A DNA stretch of 64,000 nt from assembly GCA_016719615.1 (NCBI GenBank), contig JADJYQ010000005.1, forward strand, positions 588,001 through 652,000, in the 5' to 3' direction. The translations under genes were made by a program, and so were the position numbers. Under the pieces are notes generated by a model, which saw nothing but the letters and a program-made list of their open reading frames with translations, made no database searches and was not told the DNA's origin. Below, piece by piece: positions 1 through 8,999 of this stretch; position 1 is the stretch's first letter; each line of letters opens with the position of its first letter. The stretch is from Saprospiraceae bacterium (GTDB lineage: Bacteria > Bacteroidota > Bacteroidia > Chitinophagales > Saprospiraceae).

Positions 1-143
1 ACATGTTCTGGAAAAAGAAAGCCAGAAATTATTTTGCTTCATGCAAACCTATTCTTGATGAAATTGATAAGCTAAAATTTGTATCCCCTAATATGAACAT
101 TTCAAGGAGTTGGGCAGAGATGTATGATAATTGCAAGCAATAG
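1..143 (+). CDS. C-terminal end of an unidentified gene (partial or very small)
   Basis: An open frame enters from the left edge and ends at TAG 141-143. It contains an ATG at position 3, which would give a 46-residue protein, but more likely this is the tail of a larger gene. The peptide is rich in Lys and aromatic residues (FWKKKARNYF near the start) and ends in MYDNCKQ. I do not recognise a family. The remaining 95 bases up to the duplicated LytTR block show no gene. Confidence 0.4.
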   Translation, partial: MFWKKKARNYFASCKPILDEIDKLKFVSPNMNISRSWAEMYDNCKQ

Positions 144-237
144 AATGTTCAATTCATACATTTCTTTGGGTACTTGTTTATCAAATTAGTGATTTAAACC
201 ACCTGAAATGTAATATGTATAGATATTAGTCGTATTG

Positions 238-605
238 AAAGTTTCCCCTAAAAATGCAGCAATTAAAAATATGGAATATTGCTGCACAAAACCGGGTATC
301 CCTTAAATCTTCTTATAAAGTGTCAAAAAATCCTCTTTCCGGGCCTCCGATACTGCGATGGTAGAATTATCGGTCAGGGTGATCGAAAGGGCATTGTTGC
401 GATTGAGCCGGGTAATGTGGTCGATATTGACGATGGCGCTGCGGCTGATCCTGAAGAATTTCTGAGGGTCTAAGGAATCCTCAAAAATGCGCAGGGTCTT
501 GGCCACCGTCACATTCCGCTTCGACCGGAGATGTATCGTCGTATAATTGATCTCCGCCTCCAGCCAAAGGATGTCGTTGGTTTCAACCATGTCGTAACCG
601 TTTTG
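238..605 (-). repeat. LytTR block, copy A (duplicated 3' end of a response regulator gene)
   Basis: This segment covers the LytTR-encoding end of the regulator gene plus about 60 bp after its stop. It recurs on the plus strand near 48.52-48.90 kb (copy B) and, decayed, near 56.8-57.2 kb (copy C). Over the 300 bp compared by eye with copy B (A: 301-600, B: 48541-48840) I count 13 mismatches, three of them amino-acid changing. The similarity starts abruptly around position 600, at the codons for SHQNGYDMVE, and runs past the stop codon through GGTTTTGTgCAGCAAT. Confidence 0.85.
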
Positions 606-1049
606 GTGGGAGATTGCTATTCGATTATTTCCATAATGTAAATTATCAATTAGAATACGGTATGCTTCATTCATTTTATGGTTAGCGTCTAATCTGTGCA
701 CTTTTAAAATAGCTTCCTTAAGCTCTATTGGATCTAGCGGTTTTAAAAGATAGTCCACAGCAGATATTTTAAAAGCTTGGACAGCATACTGATTATAAGC
801 AGTAGTAAAAATCACCTTAAGATTAGAATTCAATTTATAATTAAACAATGAAAACCCAGACTCATTTGGCAATTCAATATCTAAAAATACCAAACTTACA
901 TCATTTACTTTTAAAAATGGCAATGCCTGTGCTACAGTTTCAAATATACCAAGTACAGATATCATGTCATTATGACTTTCAAGCATATTTTTGATAGCCA
1001 ATTGACTCTGTTCTTCATCCTCGATAATAATTGCTTTTAACTTGTGCAT
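303..1049 (-). CDS. LytTR-family response regulator (LytT/AlgR type)
   Basis: A 248-residue cytoplasmic response regulator. Residues 1-120 are a receiver domain with the acidic pair E10/D11, phospho-acceptor D57 in VFLDIELP, and K103-P104. Residues about 140-248 are a LytTR DNA-binding domain (NGYDMVETNDILWLEAE, FFRISRSAIVNIDHI). It starts four bases after the stop of the propeller histidine kinase, so the two form a kinase-regulator operon. Base composition is split: the LytTR half is GC-rich (33 of 60 bases at 481-540) and the receiver half AT-rich (19 of 60 at 661-720), with the break where the duplicated LytTR block begins. Function is confident; the regulated genes are unknown. Confidence 0.92.
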   Translation of the reverse strand: MHKLKAIIIEDEEQSQLAIKNMLESHNDMISVLGIFETVAQALPFLKVNDVSLVFLDIELPNESGFSLFNYKLNSNLKVIFTTAYNQYAVQAFKISAVDYLLKPLDPIELKEAILKVHRLDANHKMNEAYRILIDNLHYGNNRIAISHQNGYDMVETNDILWLEAEINYTTIHLRSKRNVTVAKTLRIFEDSLDPQKFFRISRSAIVNIDHITRLNRNNALSITLTDNSTIAVSEARKEDFLTLYKKI

Positions 1050-1053
1050 AATT

Positions 1054-3966
1054 TTACAGTTTTATTACTACTCTAGTACCGGCTGGATTGCCGTTAAGAT
1101 CATATAAATCAGTTAGTTCCAGGCCCATCATCTTCTTCCCTTTATCAAGTATTCCTAATCGCTCTTTTGTAGAAGCAAGTCCGGTTGATTTTCTACCATT
1201 TTTCTTCCAAGTATTTATCAATGCCGCTCTTTGTCTTCCGATTCCATTGTCTTCTACAATGCATATAAATTGACCATTGACAAACTCCATTGAAATGCTA
1301 ATTCTGCCATCAGTATCTTTATGCAATAATCCATGCTTAAATGCATTTTCAATAATCGGTTGAATGATTAAAGAAGGGATCATCTTTTCAGATGATTTTT
1401 CTTCAACATCATTAGCAATATTAAATTCAATACTGACTTTATCTTTAAATCGCAATTTTTCTAATTCAAGGTAATTTTTTAAGAATGCGATCTCTTGCTC
1501 TAAGCTGATTCTTCTTTGCTTTGATTGTTCGAAAATCATTCGAATAAGACGGCCAAATTTAGACAAATATTTCATCGCATTAAACTGATCGTTGTTAGTC
1601 AAAAAACTTTGAATAGCATTTAATGCATTAAACATAAAATGTGGATTCATTTGGTTTTGCAGGGCTTCTTCTCGCAGCATATTCATTTGATCTGAAATAG
1701 CTCTTTCTTTTGCTTCCTCTCGTTTAATTTTTTGATGACGAAAGAAACTATATCCTACTCCTAATGTGCTTATCCCCAGAATCATGGCAACATTAAACCA
1801 AGTTGTTTTCCACCAAGGTGGATAAATTTCAAATGTTTTTGTCACAATTTCAGAACTCAATTGATCCTCATTTAAGACTTTTAATTGTAAGTTATATTTT
1901 CCTGCAGCCAGCCCAATGAATTCCAAACTATTAGATTGAGATTTCAGCCATTGGGTATCTTGCTCAAACAATTTATAATAAATTTGCAATGCACTTTTGG
2001 AAATTAAACTTCTGGTTTGGAAATTAAATTTTAGATGATTCTGATCGTGATTCAATCGAGATTGAATAGGTATTAAGCCATATCTTGAAAATGCAAATGC
2101 TTCGCTGATTTCAATAAGGGGTTTTTCTTGATTTGGAATCAATTCATTAGAAGATATTTGAAATAATCCTTTAGATGTTCCAATCCAAACTACTCCATTG
2201 TTATATTTTATGTCATTAATTTCATTTCCCGGCAATCCATCTATTTGATCTAATATAAATCCTTCCTTTGAAATATAGTTATAAATATATGCACCATTAT
2301 CAGTACCAATTGCAATTCTCTCGGAATCTAAATAACAAACTGATGAAATATTATTGCTTGGAAGGCCAAAATCTATATTTAATGAGTCTACTATTTTGGA
2401 ACCATCAAATTGAAACATGCCTTCACCATCAGTACAAATCCAAAGCAGTGAGTCCTTATAATTATACAATTGATTAATAAATATGTCCTTGTTTAATAAT
2501 TTTTGCCAAGAAAAATTATTGCCGCGTACATATAAGCCATTTACAGTTCCTGCAAAAATTCTACCCTTGTACTTTTTAATACAAAGCGCACGTGCATCAA
2601 GTTCTCGGCGACTCACAAATTCCTTGCAATTGCCATTTTTTAATTCATTTAGATCACAAGAGTATATTCCCAGTGAGGAGCAAACTAAAAGTTCAGAATC
2701 TGATTTAATATGGGCTGCTTTCAGGCTGCCAATTTGCATGCCAGAACAATTTGTTTCAGAATTTAATGATGAATTAAGAATATAAATTCCCAAGTCTAAT
2801 CCTATTAATAATGTTTTACTTTTCCATCCTAAAATAAATCGAACACGACCTAATCCGGGTAAATTAAGATACTTTATGTAATCTATCTCTTTAATACAAC
2901 TTATTTTACCATTATTATGGCCTAAAAAATTATACCCTAATAAATGATTAATATTATATACTTCATTGGACGCAAGAAATCCCTGATTATAATTTATTAC
3001 CTGAGAAGAATTGTTGGGATCTAAAATCAATCCGTGGTCTGTAGTGCTAATCCACCTTCGATTATAAGAGTCTTCAAAAATCGTATTTATAGAGTTATTA
3101 AAATAAGGTATTAGTTTTAATAAACCGGTTTTTAGAAAAAATGAGTAACTATTTTTATTGGTGTTTATAAATAATTCATCTTCATTGATGATTGAAATGT
3201 ATTTGATATTTTCATTTGTTAAATCTGGAAAATACTTGTTACTTATGAGATTGCCACATGAATCCACAATCCGAATAAAATTTGAAGCAATATAGATATC
3301 CAGATTACTTGAATTATGTATATATCTGTCTATTTCATAAATAAAATCAACTTGTTTTTTATTACTAATCTTTTGTGAAAATATAAGTTCATTTTTATCT
3401 ACTTTGTATACATTAAATAAATCTTTACGTCGGCTATAATCATACCCAATTAACTCTCCATTTTTTGGTCCCAGAAATATATAATTATGTTCTAATTTTT
3501 TATTTTCTTTGAGATTAAAGATATTATAACGGTAAGTAGCAGGGGAACTCGTTTGAGACCAAGATATATATAAATATGGATTTTCAATATATAAAGAATA
3601 AATATTGGCAGCCGGTTTTATAGCTTGTATTTCCAAGCGCTGCAAAGAATCGTTTCTAACAAATAATATTTCTCCAGCGAGGTTATAAAACCAGGGTATT
3701 CCTTCTTTATCAATAAATGAGTATGGAGTGTCAAATCCTTTAATACCTTTCAATTGGTACCTTTTAAAACTCCTCCCATCAAACCGACAAATCCCCTTAC
3801 TCGTGGCAATCCATAGAAAGCCCTTGGGGTCCTGGAGGATGCCATATACCGTCATACCCGGCAGGCCGTCTTCGTCGGTAAAATAGCGGAAGGCTTTGGA
3901 TTGGCTGCGTATAGGATGGTCCGCCAAGATCAAAATGAAAACGATGCCGGTCAGGTAAGATTTCAT
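1054..3966 (-). CDS. Two-component propeller sensor histidine kinase (LytS-like)
   Basis: A 970-residue membrane sensor kinase. I start at the ATG at 3966 because it opens a signal peptide (MKSYLTGIVFILIL); an in-frame ATG at 4122 would add 52 poorly fitting residues. Residues about 30-640 carry Reg_prop repeats (DPKGFLWIATSKGICRFDG is the first) that should form two beta-propellers, followed by a Y_Y_Y domain, one membrane helix near 720-745 and a His_kinase domain with phospho-acceptor H776 in NPHFMFNALN. The ATPase part has N874 in IIENAFKHG and VEDNGIGR near 904. The periplasmic propeller probably senses a ligand and signals to the adjacent LytTR regulator. The first 200 bp or so are GC-rich (33 of 60 at 3841-3900), the middle very AT-rich (14 of 60 at 2881-2940), a mosaic pattern. 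Confidence 0.9.
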   Translation of the reverse strand: MKSYLTGIVFILILADHPIRSQSKAFRYFTDEDGLPGMTVYGILQDPKGFLWIATSKGICRFDGRSFKRYQLKGIKGFDTPYSFIDKEGIPWFYNLAGEILFVRNDSLQRLEIQAIKPAANIYSLYIENPYLYISWSQTSSPATYRYNIFNLKENKKLEHNYIFLGPKNGELIGYDYSRRKDLFNVYKVDKNELIFSQKISNKKQVDFIYEIDRYIHNSSNLDIYIASNFIRIVDSCGNLISNKYFPDLTNENIKYISIINEDELFINTNKNSYSFFLKTGLLKLIPYFNNSINTIFEDSYNRRWISTTDHGLILDPNNSSQVINYNQGFLASNEVYNINHLLGYNFLGHNNGKISCIKEIDYIKYLNLPGLGRVRFILGWKSKTLLIGLDLGIYILNSSLNSETNCSGMQIGSLKAAHIKSDSELLVCSSLGIYSCDLNELKNGNCKEFVSRRELDARALCIKKYKGRIFAGTVNGLYVRGNNFSWQKLLNKDIFINQLYNYKDSLLWICTDGEGMFQFDGSKIVDSLNIDFGLPSNNISSVCYLDSERIAIGTDNGAYIYNYISKEGFILDQIDGLPGNEINDIKYNNGVVWIGTSKGLFQISSNELIPNQEKPLIEISEAFAFSRYGLIPIQSRLNHDQNHLKFNFQTRSLISKSALQIYYKLFEQDTQWLKSQSNSLEFIGLAAGKYNLQLKVLNEDQLSSEIVTKTFEIYPPWWKTTWFNVAMILGISTLGVGYSFFRHQKIKREEAKERAISDQMNMLREEALQNQMNPHFMFNALNAIQSFLTNNDQFNAMKYLSKFGRLIRMIFEQSKQRRISLEQEIAFLKNYLELEKLRFKDKVSIEFNIANDVEEKSSEKMIPSLIIQPIIENAFKHGLLHKDTDGRISISMEFVNGQFICIVEDNGIGRQRAALINTWKKNGRKSTGLASTKERLGILDKGKKMMGLELTDLYDLNGNPAGTRVVIKL

Positions 3967-4221
3967 GGGCTGCTGTATGGGCGCGTACCGCCTGAACAAA
4001 TATATACAGCTTTTGACCATAAAAGTAGCAGCCTGATGCTCCTGTATGGGTCTTAAAATTCTGTGCTTAAACTGAATAGGCAAAAGCCCGGTTTCAACCA
4101 GTGCAATGCCGGGTCTAATCAAGCCGCCTTTGAAATAAATTTAAAATTATTTTTTCAAAAATGGCTTTCGGCGCGATGATCCGGTTCATCGCGCGTAGCG
4201 ACTTAGCATCGGAAGCGCTCA

Positions 4222-4497
4222 TCAAACTCTGATCTCAAAATCATCGGCCTCAAAAGCTCCGATGGCTGTGACCAAAACTTCGCGGACCAAGGCCTGGGGC
4301 GAACCCCTGTGGCACCATTGGATCAAAGCATCAACAGCCTCCCGCCGACCGCCGGCAAAAATACAAACGTCGCCATCGTCGCGGTTGCAGACCCAGCCCT
4401 TTAGGCCCAGGGCCCTGGCTTGGAGGCGGCTGTAATGCCGGTAGGACACCCCCTGAACTTTGCCCTTCACGATGATCTGCACAAAGCGGTCGCTCAT
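4222..4497 (-). CDS. acyP: Acylphosphatase
   Basis: Hydrolyses acyl phosphates such as acetyl phosphate in the cytoplasm. The 91-residue protein has the family signature GKVQGVSYR with the catalytic arginine and GWVCNRDDGDV with the catalytic asparagine. I prefer the start MSDRFVQIIV at 4497; an ATG eight codons upstream is also in frame. The gene is divergent from hmgA with 38 bp between them. Confidence 0.9.
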   Translation of the reverse strand: MSDRFVQIIVKGKVQGVSYRHYSRLQARALGLKGWVCNRDDGDVCIFAGGRREAVDALIQWCHRGSPQALVREVLVTAIGAFEADDFEIRV

Positions 4498-4505
4498 AAA
4501 ATTCG

Positions 4506-4513
4506 TATCTTTG
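4506..4513 (+). promoter_or_regulatory. Bacteroidota -7 promoter element for hmgA-hpd
   Basis: TATCTTTG matches the TAnnTTTG -7 element of Bacteroidota primary sigma promoters and lies 22 bp upstream of the hmgA start. No clear -33 element was seen. It is assigned to hmgA by position and strand only. Confidence 0.5.
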
Positions 4514-4535
4514 ATTTTCAAATTTACGACCCTTT

Positions 4536-5732
4536 ATGCATTACCACCAACTGGGAAAAATTCCTCCAAAAAGGCATACGCAGTTTCGCAAAGCCAACGG
4601 ACAACTTTATCAGGAACAGTTGTTCTCTACGGAGGGATTTTCAGACCTTTCGTCGCTGCTCTACCATTGCAATCCACCTACACAGATCCTGCAGGTAGAA
4701 AATCCGCTCGACATCCGGCCCAAAACATTTCACGACCGGCAGCTCAAACACCGCTGTCTGAAAGGCTTTCAGCTCCAGCCGGTAGCAGATTATCTGAAAA
4801 GCAGAGTGCCCGTGCTGGTCAACGACGATTGTAAGATCATCCTTGCCGCACCCACCGAAAATCAAGATCGCTATTATTTTAAAAACGCCGATGCAGATGA
4901 GGTCATCTTCATCCATGAAGGTGCGGGTTGCCTCAAAACCATGTATGGCAATCTCGATTTTGCCTATGGCGATTACCTCGTCGTGCCCCGCGGTACCATC
5001 TACCAGATCCATTTTAACAACAAACATAACCGACTGCTGATCGTCGAATCCAATGGCCCTATTACCTTCCCCAGACGTTACCGCAATGACTTCGGCCAGC
5101 TGATGGAGCATGCGCCCTACTGCGAACGCGATATCCGCAAACCGGCGGTACTCGAAACCCACGACGAGCAAGGCGATTTTCTGGTGTATATCAAAAAACA
5201 GGATATGCTCTACCCTTACCACTACCAAAACCATCCTTTCGACCTCATTGGCTGGGATGGCTTCGTATATCCTTTTGCTTTTTCGATTCACGATTTTGAA
5301 CCCATCACCGGCCGGGTACACCAACCGCCGCCGGTACATCAGACCTTCGACGGCAAAAATTTTGTGATCTGCAGCTTTGTGCCCAGGCTTTTTGATTACC
5401 ACCCCCTGGCCATTCCGGCACCTTACAACCACAGCAACATCGACAGCGATGAAGTGCTTTATTACGTCGATGGCGATTTTATGAGCCGCAAACACGTCGA
5501 AAAAGGCATGATCACCCTGCACCCCGGTGGCATTCCACATGGTCCGCATCCCGGAACCATCGAGAAGAGCATCGGCGCCAAAGAAACGCGCGAACTCGCC
5601 GTCATGGTCGATACTTTCAAACCCCTGCTCATGACCGAAGCAGCCGCCGGCATTGAAGATGCAGATTATCACAAATCCTGGCTCAGCAACGGACAAAGTG
5701 GCGGGATCCTTATGAACAATATTACTTCCTGA
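4536..5732 (+). CDS. hmgA: Homogentisate 1,2-dioxygenase
   Basis: Cleaves the ring of homogentisate to maleylacetoacetate in tyrosine and phenylalanine degradation; a cytoplasmic Fe(II) enzyme. The 398-residue protein follows the short bacterial form, starting HQLGKIPPKRHTQFRK. Probable iron ligands by comparison with the family are H299 and E306 in YNHSNIDSDEVLYYV and a histidine of the C-terminal IPHGPHPG motif (H335 or H338). It is followed after 29 bp by hpd, which makes its substrate, so the two are a catabolic operon. Fumarylacetoacetase and isomerase genes are not in the window. Confidence 0.95.
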   Translation: MHYHQLGKIPPKRHTQFRKANGQLYQEQLFSTEGFSDLSSLLYHCNPPTQILQVENPLDIRPKTFHDRQLKHRCLKGFQLQPVADYLKSRVPVLVNDDCKIILAAPTENQDRYYFKNADADEVIFIHEGAGCLKTMYGNLDFAYGDYLVVPRGTIYQIHFNNKHNRLLIVESNGPITFPRRYRNDFGQLMEHAPYCERDIRKPAVLETHDEQGDFLVYIKKQDMLYPYHYQNHPFDLIGWDGFVYPFAFSIHDFEPITGRVHQPPPVHQTFDGKNFVICSFVPRLFDYHPLAIPAPYNHSNIDSDEVLYYVDGDFMSRKHVEKGMITLHPGGIPHGPHPGTIEKSIGAKETRELAVMVDTFKPLLMTEAAAGIEDADYHKSWLSNGQSGGILMNNITS

Positions 5733-5761
5733 TTACTTTCACAGCCTATAAATTAAGTTCT

Positions 5762-6886
5762 ATGCAAACATTGACAGATATCAAAACACAACAAATAACA
5801 GATGCTTTCCCGATTTTGGGAACCGACTATATCGAGTTTTACGTGGGCAATGCCAAACAAGCGGCTCATTTTTACCAGACCGCTTTTGGTTTCGAATGGG
5901 TCGCCTACAAAGGTCCAGAAACCGGTCATCGCGAATTTTGCTCTTCTGTGCTGCAGCAGGATAAAATTCGATTTGTTTTCACGTCGGCTTTAATACCCGA
6001 ACACGAAATAACGCAACACGTGCTGCGCCACGGCGATGGCGTCAAAGCACTGGCCCTTTGGGTAGAAGATGCAGAAAAAGCTTACCACACGGCTATAGCG
6101 CGCGGAGCGGAATCTGCATTCGAACCCATAGTCCTGAATGATGAGCATGGCCGCATCGTCATTGCCGGAATCAAAACCTATGGTGAGACCATACACACTT
6201 TGGTCGAGCGCAAAAATTATCAGGGACCGTTTATGCCGGGATTTCAGGCGCGCAAAAGTTTGATCCAAACAAAACCGACAGGTCTAAAATACGTAGACCA
6301 TTGCGTAGGCAATGTCGAATTGGGCGATATGAACAAATGGGTCAAATTTTACCAGGATGTATTGGGCTTCAAACTGCTGATCACCTTCGACGATAAAGAC
6401 ATTTCTACAGAGTACACCGCATTAATGAGTAAGGTGGTTTCCAATGGAACTGGATATGTCAAATTTCCCATCAACGAACCTGCACATGGCCGCAAAAAAT
6501 CGCAGATCGAAGAATACGTCGAATTTTACAGGGGGGCCGGCGTTCAACACATTGCCATCGAAACCGACAACATCCTAAAGACCGTTGACCAATTGCGCAA
6601 AAATGGCGTTGATTTTCTGTACGTGCCCGACAATTATTATGAAACATTGCTCGAGCGCGTAGGACATATCGATGAGGACTTCAACGAAATTAAACGACTC
6701 AACATTTTAGTCGATCGCGACGACGACGGATATCTCCTCCAAATCTTTACCAAACCGGTTCAAGACCGTCCGACCGTGTTTTTCGAAATCATTCAAAGAC
6801 GCGGTGCTCGATCCTTCGGCAAAGGCAATTTCAAAGCTTTGTTTGAAGCCATTGAAAGAGAACAGGAGTTGCGGGGGAATTTGTAG
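5762..6886 (+). CDS. hpd: 4-hydroxyphenylpyruvate dioxygenase
   Basis: Converts 4-hydroxyphenylpyruvate to homogentisate, the step before HmgA. The 374-residue protein has two vicinal-oxygen-chelate domains; the predicted iron triad is H180 (KYVDHCVGN), H263 (GVQHIAIE) and E342 (VFFEIIQRRG). The C-terminal helix GKGNFKALFEAIEREQELRG is typical of the family. It lies in the same operon as hmgA. The gene is followed by a repeat-filled non-coding stretch. Confidence 0.96.
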   Translation: MQTLTDIKTQQITDAFPILGTDYIEFYVGNAKQAAHFYQTAFGFEWVAYKGPETGHREFCSSVLQQDKIRFVFTSALIPEHEITQHVLRHGDGVKALALWVEDAEKAYHTAIARGAESAFEPIVLNDEHGRIVIAGIKTYGETIHTLVERKNYQGPFMPGFQARKSLIQTKPTGLKYVDHCVGNVELGDMNKWVKFYQDVLGFKLLITFDDKDISTEYTALMSKVVSNGTGYVKFPINEPAHGRKKSQIEEYVEFYRGAGVQHIAIETDNILKTVDQLRKNGVDFLYVPDNYYETLLERVGHIDEDFNEIKRLNILVDRDDDGYLLQIFTKPVQDRPTVFFEIIQRRGARSFGKGNFKALFEAIEREQELRGNL

Positions 6887-6967
6887 GTGGGGGTGAGGAA
6901 AGGCTAAAGACTAAAGACCAAAGGCTAAAGGAAAAAGGCGATTCACACACTTCCATTCACACTCATG

Positions 6968-7186
6968 CCATTCTGAAAATTCTCTAATTCTGAAAATTCT
7001 GCTTCAGACAAAAAGGAAAAAGATTCCCCTTTCCCTTCGACCCTTTAGCCTTTTCCCTTTAGCCTTTACACCTATACTCCATTCTGAAAATTCTCTAATT
7101 CTGAAAATTCTGCTTCAGACAAAAATGAAAAAGTATCACCTTTCCCTTCGACCCTTTAGCCTTTTCCCTTAAGCCTTTACACCTAG
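6968..7186. repeat. Tandem duplication, period 111 bp, non-coding
   Basis: Two consecutive copies beginning CCATTCTGAAAATTCTC start at 6968 and 7079. Each contains two internal ATTCTGAAAATTCT repeats and a C/T-rich tail with CCCTTTAGCC. Differences between copies are few (for example AAAAAGG versus AAAAATG). No open frame of note; it fills the gap between hpd and the next gene. Confidence 0.85.
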
Positions 7187-7197
7187 AAAATCCTGCC

Positions 7198-7267
7198 CAT
7201 CACAGTCTATCATAGTCCATCACAGTTCATCATAGTCCATCATAGTCCATCACAGTTCATCATAATC
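7198..7267. repeat. Short tandem repeat, 10-bp period, seven units
   Basis: Seven near-identical 10-bp units alternate between CATCACAGTY and CATCATAGTC. There are no spacers, so it is not a CRISPR. It sits between the 111-bp duplication and a terminator hairpin. Confidence 0.85.
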
Positions 7268-7268
7268 A

Positions 7269-7302
7269 AAAATGCCCTCTGATCGAAACCAGAAGGCATT
7301 TA
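7269..7302 (-). terminator. Hairpin downstream of the secreted protein gene
   Basis: AAATGCC-cTCTG and CAGA-AGGCATTT form an inverted repeat with a loop of about 9 bases, located 24 bp after the stop of the minus-strand gene at 7326. A T-run is weak, so termination is inferred from position. Confidence 0.55.
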
Positions 7303-7325
7303 CATATGTCAATGGAATTAGAAGT

Positions 7326-8999
7326 TTAGTTCTGATGGGCAGATCTTAATGGAATGGCGTTGCCTTTAAACGCTTCCTGTACTTCCGGCAAACCAGAGTG
7401 CATAGGCACCGGAACCGGAGTTTCAAGTCCTTTAATTCTTACCACTTTATAGTCTTCGTAACCTTTGCGGACACCTTTTGCTTCCCAGTCAAAGCTGTAA
7501 TTGCCCTGACCTTTTCTCAATTCTTTCACGCGGAAGCCTTTGCTCGTTTTTTCAACGACGGCGAGGCCTTCTGAATCAGCAGAACCGGGAGTCAATTGAA
7601 TGGTCATTGTTGCCGGATTAATTACCAATTCAAAATGTTCGGAGAATGGAACATATGCTTCGCCATTGACCAATTGAATGCTGCCTCTTTCATAAGCGGC
7701 TGCTTCAGGTCCTTCTACACAAGCATACCAGATCTCTTTGCTGGGATCATTTGGATGGTCCATCGAGAAATTTTTCACATTGGCATTTAGAACAGATTGA
7801 TTACCCTGGAGAAAAAGACCACCTACGAGGGTATTGGCTGTAGTTGGGTGAAAGAGTCCTACATAAGGTACTACCGTATTATTGACATTGGCGGCTGTGA
7901 TCACACCACCAGGACGACCGCCCACGGCATTGTAAATTTGTCCGATGCCTTCAAATGCATTTAATGCTACACCGATCAATCTTACTGGAGTCGCACCATT
8001 ATAAGCTCTGCACAATAATGCAAAATCATTGGTTGGGCTTTTTCTGGAAGCACCGTTCAGCGTATTGGTAATCCTTCCCAATTGAAAAGTATCTCTGTTG
8101 AAGCGCAAGTAATGTTGCGCAAAAGTGGTTGGATATTCTTTGACAATAGAACCATATACGATCGTATCACCTACAGCATTGGCGGGTTTAGTCCAAAATT
8201 CTTCATACCAATCGGAAGGCCCGGAGAAAAATCTCTTTTTTGCATTAGGTCTGAAATTGATTTCAAAAGATGCAAGATTCAAAGGTGCGGAACCCAATTT
8301 ATCGAAGGTGATGGATTGATTGCCACTCACGTATTCCAGGATGTTTGTGCCATTCATTTTCCAAAGATCGTTTCCGGCAAGCAATTTTACCGATCCGCCC
8401 ATTTTGCTAAGTGTGAGGGTGTTGGTAGCAGAATCCAAAGTGATGGTTTGAATCTCATTAGCAGGATCAGCATCGGGATCATTTTTTAATTCACTTAAAT
8501 CGATCGTTCCGCCACCGCGGCTCAAAACCAAACTGTGCATGGCCGAATTATAGGTAAGCGCCTGAATTTCATTGAGAGGATCCGTATCTGCATCATTGGT
8601 TGCACTTAAAGCTTTAGTAGCAAATGCAGCTGTGGGTACTTGCAATATTGGCGAAGTTCCCATGGGTGCATAGGTCGTACCACCTGAAGCATCCATATCG
8701 ACCTTTAATTTATAATCCGGTTTAGACCAATCGATGACGTCGCAACTGCCTGAAGGCATTGAACCCTGGCAAACATTGACATTGAACAAACCAATAGGTG
8801 AAGTAGTCACCATATGTTGTTCAGAATACACCGGACTATTCGCGGCATTGAGAATCGTTAGCCGCAGCGAAATATTCTGGTTGGCGAGTGGGGCGTTTTG
8901 GTTGTTTCTTGCAATACCCTGATATTTGAAAGCAGCATTTTGAGCAACAACCAGCTGTGTTATAAATGCTAAAAAGAGGGCGAAATAAATTCTATTCAT
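7326..8999 (-). CDS. Secreted cell-surface protein with tail-fibre-like architecture
   Basis: A 557-residue secreted protein of unknown role. I start at the ATG at 8999, which opens a signal peptide (MNRIYFALFLAFITQLVVAQ); its ATG overlaps the TAG of the upstream gene, suggesting translational coupling. The N-terminal domain (FKYQGIARNNQNAPLANQNISLRL) is the type found at the start of many Bacteroidota surface proteins. Two repeats of the pattern DxDPxNEIQ follow near residues 140-200. The C-terminal part contains WYACVEGPEAAAYERG, a motif of tail-fibre and adhesin-like proteins in this phylum. No T9SS sorting domain is seen on this protein. Confidence 0.7.
   Translation of the reverse strand: MNRIYFALFLAFITQLVVAQNAAFKYQGIARNNQNAPLANQNISLRLTILNAANSPVYSEQHMVTTSPIGLFNVNVCQGSMPSGSCDVIDWSKPDYKLKVDMDASGGTTYAPMGTSPILQVPTAAFATKALSATNDADTDPLNEIQALTYNSAMHSLVLSRGGGTIDLSELKNDPDADPANEIQTITLDSATNTLTLSKMGGSVKLLAGNDLWKMNGTNILEYVSGNQSITFDKLGSAPLNLASFEINFRPNAKKRFFSGPSDWYEEFWTKPANAVGDTIVYGSIVKEYPTTFAQHYLRFNRDTFQLGRITNTLNGASRKSPTNDFALLCRAYNGATPVRLIGVALNAFEGIGQIYNAVGGRPGGVITAANVNNTVVPYVGLFHPTTANTLVGGLFLQGNQSVLNANVKNFSMDHPNDPSKEIWYACVEGPEAAAYERGSIQLVNGEAYVPFSEHFELVINPATMTIQLTPGSADSEGLAVVEKTSKGFRVKELRKGQGNYSFDWEAKGVRKGYEDYKVVRIKGLETPVPVPMHSGLPEVQEAFKGNAIPLRSAHQN

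Noticed and set aside
4641..5696. 351-codon open frame antisense to hmgA
   Set aside because: It lies wholly inside the well-supported hmgA gene, has no recognisable domain and follows from codon bias of hmgA.
7198..7267. Possible CRISPR array
   Set aside because: Units are 10 bp with no spacers and no cas gene nearby.
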